The notes below the pieces were generated by a model. That model searched no databases and was not told the DNA's origin. It saw only the letters and a list, made by a program, of their open reading frames with translations. Position numbers and translations under genes: made by a program. DNA of 64,000 nucleotides from Patiria miniata (taxonomy: Eukaryota > Echinodermata > Asteroidea > Valvatida > Asterinidae): the NCBI RefSeq assembly GCF_015706575.1, contig NW_024037074.1, positions 6,076,001 through 6,140,000 on the forward strand, read 5' to 3'. Of this stretch, positions 60,301-64,000 are shown one piece after another. Each line of letters opens with the position of its first letter. Position 1 is the first letter of the stretch.

Positions 60301-62325
60301 TTTTTTAGGGGAGGGTGGGAACATTCAAGTTGAGCAAATGTTTTCACTTGATCAGATTTGCTCAAAATTGTGGGTTAGAATGCAGTCGGGGGTGCTTCTG
60401 TCCTTGGGCAAGACGTTTTACTCAAATTGTCTGTGGCCATTTCTCAAACTTTGGCTGTATCTTTGGCTTCGGCACCTGCTTCCTGATTCAGGTACTTATT
60501 TGGGTATTCTGGGTCAAAATACTCCTTTGTCTTCCTCTGAAACATCAAGTCCGTTAATATAAAAAATTTTCATCAGATCATGGGCCTGTAAATGGTTTTG
60601 CAGTGAAATCCTAACATAGGGCCAAGCCGAGTTTATAAGAAATGGCCCAGGTTTTCAAAAAAGTTAGCTGTGTTTGGGTTTTTGTTTTTCTTCCAAGAGT
60701 GGACAGTTGTTAAGTGGTTACATCAGTTTTACACACTTTCATTCGAGGGGTAACACACTGAGTGTACAGTGTTTATACGTCAGTGTAGGGCAAAAACGTA
60801 ATATTGAATTTACATCACCCCAACGCATATTCCATCTTATGAATGGTTACATCAATCCGCTGTTCGCCAAAGTTCTGTCATTTTGAAGTGAACTTTGTCC
60901 TTGCTGATCCCAGCTAAATCTAACCATGCACATCTCTGTTTGTCCTCATCCCAGCACTGCCCATCCTTACCAATACGAGCTGGACCACTTCGTACCGGAC
61001 CCCACCATGCTGCTCCCCGTGGTTGCACCCTCATACAAACCCCTGGACACAACCCCTCTGACACTGGTGGACACGGCGGAGCAGCTGCAGGAACTCGGCC
61101 AGGCGCTGGACACCCTGAAGGAGTTTGCCGTCGATTTGGAGGTGTGCAAACTTTTCCCGTGTGAAAGCTTTCTTTCACTCAGTCTGTCCGCCAATCTTTC
61201 TTTGTAATCTCTGTGAGGGTAGAGAAAATTTGGCTTTTGTCCCAATTTCATGAATCTCCTTCGCAGAAAATATTGGTAAGCAGCTTTGTTTGCTTGGCAA
61301 ATATGAGCAGGGAACCAGTTACAAGCAATATACAATGCATGATATTTTGGCTGGTTACCTTTTTTGTTAAGCCAATGTATTTTGTGCTTAACAAATCTCT
61401 GTGTGTAGTAGCACCATGGGATTGGCCCCTGCAGCTGGTTTCATGAACCGTTGCATAACGTACGCCATGGGTATGGGACTTAACTAACAAATTTGTTGTG
61501 CAGCAGCGCAATAAACTTATGATCGATTTCATGAAACTTGGCATAGCTGCACAACGTTTTAAATAATGTAAACATCTTGGATGAGGATAATAATAACAGC
61601 ATTTACAGCAGCTGTTTGTGTATGATTTTGTTCGTTTATGAAACGGTCTTTGAATCACCTCCGCCCGCCATTTTGAAACTATTTTTTCTGACTTTGTTCG
61701 GAATCATGGGGGAACTCTAAAAATTCTGTCACAAGTAAATTAGCAATTCTTTTACTTCAAACGCAAAGCTTTGAGTGTCTTGTATCAACCTTGATAAGTT
61801 GTGCAATAACAGGCTCCACAGTGATCACGATTTGCTGGTAGAATAGGTCATTTTCAGTAGCTACGCCACCACTTACGCCACCTAAAATGATTGCGCAAAT
61901 TACGCTATAATTTGTTGCGGAAGTCGCAGACTTGCGCACTATGAAACTTTTGTGAAATTGCCAAAGCTGAAATGTTGCCCAGCGCGAAAAGTTGTGCAGC
62001 TTGCGCAATAAATTGTGGCGCGACTGGACTCATGCCATTGTGTAATTTCATTGAATCGGCTACAGATCTCAAAGTCGTGCATAAAACTTTTCTTAGTGTC
62101 TGCTGAACATGGATAACAATTGTGAAGCACTTTGACAAATTTCCACAATTTTTTGTTGTTTTCCTCTTCCATTTCTTGCAGCATCACTCGTACCGATCCT
62201 TCCAGGGTTTCACCTGCCTCATGCAGATCTCGACAGGTTGTCATGACTACATCATTGATACTCTAGCCCTGAGGAGCGAGTTGCGCAGCCTCAACAACTC
62301 CTTCACCAACCCAGCTATTGTCAAG
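54364..62325 (+). CDS. EXOSC10: Exosome component 10 (Rrp6/PM-Scl100), N-terminal 359 residues, incomplete
   Basis: Nuclear 3'-5' exoribonuclease of the RNA exosome, which trims rRNA and snoRNA precursors and degrades faulty nuclear RNA. Exons seen: 54364-54468, 55822-55958, 56623-56746, 57238-57351, 59232-59391, 60160-60265, 60955-61141, 62182-62325. Phases agree at all seven joins. Residues about 40-100 fit the PMC2NT domain, the Rrp47/C1D-binding region, with GDDYDFYSSYDSFREYC. Exons 4-5 carry the conserved KPQ-type linker (SRPQLKFKEKIDNSNTPFVP). Exons 7-8 begin the DEDD nuclease: PYQYELDHF, then EFAVDLEHHSYRSFQGFTC. D309 and E311 are the first catalytic acidic pair, followed by CLMQIST and DYIIDTLALR. 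The exon ending at 62325 closes at PAIVK, so the remaining nuclease motifs, the HRDC domain and the C terminus lie beyond the window. The exon 7 donor, GTGTGC, is weak. Confidence 0.92.
54589..55348. mobile_element. Fold-back-like element with 9 bp target duplication
   Basis: GTCATGACG flanks both ends (54580-54588 and 55349-55357). The ends read TGTCGGACACTTCGCCCC and the near-complement. Each arm is about 190 bp, made largely of tandem copies of TTCGCCCCATCCCCA in opposite orientation. The centre is unique sequence. A 9 bp duplication with long structured arms fits Mutator-like or fold-back elements. It lies in intron 1 of EXOSC10. The open frames over the arms are repeat artefacts. Confidence 0.82.
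56145..56405 (+). repeat. Imperfect tandem repeat of CAATCCTCCAAAATCCT
   Basis: Several diverged copies of TCCTCAATCCTCCAAAATCC lie head to tail, ending in one copy in inverse orientation (GGAGGATTTTGGAGGATTGA) that would pair with the preceding unit. It lies in intron 2 of EXOSC10. Confidence 0.6.
57393..57896. mobile_element. TTAA-flanked MITE, second family
   Basis: Ends TTAAAGATATAGTCCATCAT and, read inward from the right, TTAAAGCTATAGTCCATCAT face each other over 504 bp, each starting with TTAA. The interior differs from the 20.6 kb family, but the end layout and TTAA target are shared. It directly abuts the interrupted SINE in intron 4 of EXOSC10. Confidence 0.8.
57897..58510 (-). repeat. 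SINE (50.5 kb family), interrupted by a TIR element
   Basis: Minus-strand SINE body in two pieces, 57897-57987 and 58398-58510. The join restores the order seen at 50.51-50.79 kb. The 3' part contains CCCCCTGGATGGGATGCCAG and the other part GGGTGGAGAGAGGC and GGGACACAACATG. The tRNA head is missing. Confidence 0.75.
57988..58388. mobile_element. TIR element nested in the SINE, 9 bp duplication
   Basis: GTCCATCGC is duplicated on both sides (57979-57987 and 58389-58397). The ends GGTAGCTCCAGTATCACA and, read inward from the right, GGCAGCGCCAGTATCACA are near-identical and continue to CCACTTATGATAATT. A 9 bp duplication points to a Mutator-like or similar transposase source. No frame. Confidence 0.85.
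58511..59008 (-). mobile_element. TTAA-flanked MITE, copy B
   Basis: Reverse-orientation near-copy of 20562-21086, from TTAAAGGGAATATACATCAT to TTTTCCCTTTAA. Most of the interior matches closely, including GGTATACTGTCATTTTC on the element strand. One half of the central palindrome (about 15-17 bp) has been lost, so only GGCCGATCAGCGTTGGAAA remains. It lies in intron 4 of EXOSC10. Confidence 0.82.
59455..59715 (-). repeat. tRNA-derived SINE, second family, minus-strand copy
   Basis: The same body as 25085-25384: minus strand GACCCGGGTTTGAATCCC (B box), CCAATATGTGGATTGGGTTT and TTGCGAGCTACAGTGC, ending in an (AAT)n tail at 59455. It lies in intron 5 of EXOSC10. Confidence 0.75.
60745..60848 (+). 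repeat. Dispersed repeat (copies at 29.5 and 34.4 kb)
   Basis: GGTAACACACTGAGT, GTGTTTATACGTC and GGGCAAAA recur in the same order at 29516-29625. A minus-strand piece lies at about 34395-34437. No terminal repeats were resolved. It is in intron 6 of EXOSC10. Confidence 0.55.
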
Positions 62326-62465
62326 GTGAACTTTCTTGATTTAACTCCCGTACTCTGGCACAGACGTTGAAATAATGATCAGACCTATTATCCCCTAATA
62401 TTGTCAAGGTGAACTTTCTCTATTTAATTTCCCATACTCTGACACAAGCGTTGGAATAATGTGCA
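62316..62465 (+). repeat. EXOSC10: 83 bp tandem duplication spanning the exon 8 donor of EXOSC10
   Basis: ATTGTCAAGGTGAACTTTCT at the end of exon 8 recurs 83 bp downstream, followed in both copies by similar sequence through ACTCTG..ACA...GTTG.AATAATG. The second copy brings a second, identical donor at 62408/62409. Use of it would add 83 bases, which shifts frame and hits an in-frame TGA. Confidence 0.7.
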
Positions 62466-62584
62466 GGCGTTTTATTCGCTAAGAGCATCCTAAGTGCATG
62501 TAACAATTTAGATTGATTGTGCTTAATCGTTTTTGTCCAGTTGGCTAGAACGTTAATTATATAAAAGTTAAACAAAACAATTCA

Positions 62585-62657
62585 CTGGGGCGGGATTTGA
62601 ACCCGCAACCTTCAGAACACTGAACGGTGCTCTACCAACTGAGCTATCCAGCCCTAT
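62585..62657 (-). repeat. tRNA-like SINE head or tRNA pseudogene
   Basis: The minus strand has GGATAGCTCAGTTGGTAGAGC (D-arm/A box region) and GCGGGTTCAAATCCCGC (a perfect T arm/B box). The anticodon arm and the acceptor stem do not fold as a canonical cloverleaf, so a functional tRNA is unlikely. Confidence 0.5.
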
Positions 62658-63199
62658 GTTGGCGGTTCCCCATCTTGTCAATGTCTTTGTTCATGGGTGC
62701 TAGTCAGAAGCTATGTACCTATAATACCATGGAGCCAAGATGATGCTAGCAGCATTAACAATGCTGCAAACCTTGGAAATGGCATACACCTTTTTATATT
62801 ACAAATCATCAAATAAACCACAAAGGAGAACTAATGAAGTGCATTCATTATTCAAAAGTCTAAACACAGGTTGACACCACATTTTGGGTGACCATTTTAC
62901 CATATTTGTCAGAACAAATTTTAAGCTTAATCCATGTGTTTGTGGCAGTTAGATTTCAAAGTTCTCAATCTCTGTTGTTTGAGCAGTTTTTGTGTCTCAT
63001 TACGACAAAATGTACAGTATTCATTTGATTTGGACTTAAACATGCCTCTGAAGTTTGAGATGAAGCCATATTTATGTTATTTTGGGGCGTTGTCACAGCA
63101 TCAGAATCTTGATGCAGCAAAAATTGCAGCCCCTTTCATCAAAACAAACTCATTCAGTATAAACCCTAACAATCCCCATCCAGTCAAACTCCAACACCA

Positions 63200-63355
63200 G
63201 GGTTTGTTGGAATCTGTTGGAGTGAGTACTGCACTAGTAAACTGATTATGCTTTACATGGGGTCAGGCATACCACCATAATCAGAGTCAAACAGTTTGGA
63301 TGTTGAGTTCACCATATGGTGTTGGAATTTGCAAGAGTGAGGAAGGATCCTAGTA
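63200..63355 (-). repeat. Inverted copy of the 5.15 kb dispersed repeat
   Basis: The minus strand matches 5146-5296 over CCTTCCTCACTCTTGCAAA, CCCCATGTAAAGCA and AGTTTACTAGTGCAGTA. No exon of EXOSC10 is visible between 62326 and the window end; this repeat and the next element occupy the interval. Confidence 0.6.
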
Positions 63356-63452
63356 AATCACTCCAGGGGTTAGGGTTAATGGTTAGAGCGGAGGTTGTTT
63401 GTAAAGCATGATCCATCCTTGGGATCTTACCCAATACTCCAATGATGAATTA

Positions 63453-64000
63453 CAGGGTGAGTCCATAAAAGCGGAACCCAAACCCCCAAACTATATTTCA
63501 TATTTAGAAAAATATGTAGCACCAAAAATATGAATGACCGGAAAGCCAATTTCACAAACTACTTTTAGATGAAAAATTACTGAAATTGCTCAATCCATTC
63601 AAAGAATATCACCATTTAAACGCAATGAGCCTAAAACCTGTTTCGTCAAAAAAACCCAATTCATTGTGTATTCTGACTGTTTGGAACAACAAATAAAATG
63701 ACACAGAATACTAGTTTCAACAAATGTCAACAACTGTAGTACACAATATCTTTATTACCAACCCTGCTTAGGCAAACAACATGATTTATAGAATCCACTT
63801 TTTTTCAAAAAGACGGGCCTTCAAAACGAATTTGGTGAATATTTTTAACTTTTAAAATGAGGTTTTATTGCTGGTGATGTTTGAAGACAATTGTGACCAC
63901 GATTCTTGAAATTGCATTTGTGGACGAAAGAGGTTTTAGGGTCATTGTGTTGAAATGGTGATATACTTTGAACGGATTGAGCAATTTAAGTAAGTTTCTT
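63453..64000. mobile_element. Mariner-like MITE, second copy of the 33.7 kb element, cut by the window end
   Basis: It begins TA-CAGGGTGAGTCCATAAAAGC and follows 33686-34356 through GCGGAACCCAAACCCC, AAAGCCAATTTCA and the later GACGGGCCTTCAAAA. The right end lies beyond 64000. Confidence 0.78.

Noticed and set aside
62585-62657. Functional tRNA gene on the minus strand
   Set aside because: The D and T arms look good, but the acceptor stem does not pair and the anticodon arm has the wrong size, so it is called a tRNA-like SINE head.

Overview
The window looks like nuclear DNA of an invertebrate animal. Genes are split into short exons by GT-AG introns, the intergenic DNA is AT-rich, and short non-autonomous transposons and tRNA-derived SINEs are everywhere. 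The gene families and repeat style would fit a marine deuterostome such as an echinoderm, but that is inference; nothing here fixes the species. All exon joins were read by eye from splice signals, reading phase and family resemblance.

Layout. (1) 4.9-27.5 kb, + strand: a 22-exon gene for a Sec6/EXOC3-TNFAIP2 family protein of about 684 residues. It has a TATA box and initiator upstream and is followed by a repeat-bearing 3' region. (2) 30.9-38.9 kb, - strand: a six-coding-exon gene for an unrecognised, probably secreted 631-residue protein. It carries three copies of a proline-rich module, several proprotein-convertase-like sites and a C-terminal domain I cannot assign. A TATA-driven 5' exon lies upstream. 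(3) 38.9-49.5 kb: about 10 kb with no convincing gene, packed with hAT-like, TTAA-flanked and mariner-like elements, SINEs and an interstitial telomere repeat. (4) 50.1-53.9 kb, - strand: a five-exon SFT2-family membrane protein gene, with a minisatellite beginning at its stop codon. (5) 54.4 kb to beyond the window, + strand: the first eight coding exons of the EXOSC10/Rrp6 exosome nuclease. Genes 4 and 5 are head to head, their start codons separated by 451 bp.

The recognised genes are housekeeping in character: vesicle tethering, Golgi/endosome traffic and nuclear RNA decay. They do not form an operon or pathway; the only apparent functional coupling is the shared SFT2/EXOSC10 promoter interval. 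The most novel item is the secreted-protein gene at 30.9-38.9 kb. The repeats are also informative. They include two fold-back-like elements built from short tandem repeats, a four-element nest inside an EXOSC10 intron, and a transposon whose end lies 9 bp from a splice acceptor. One palindrome has arms that have changed together between copies.
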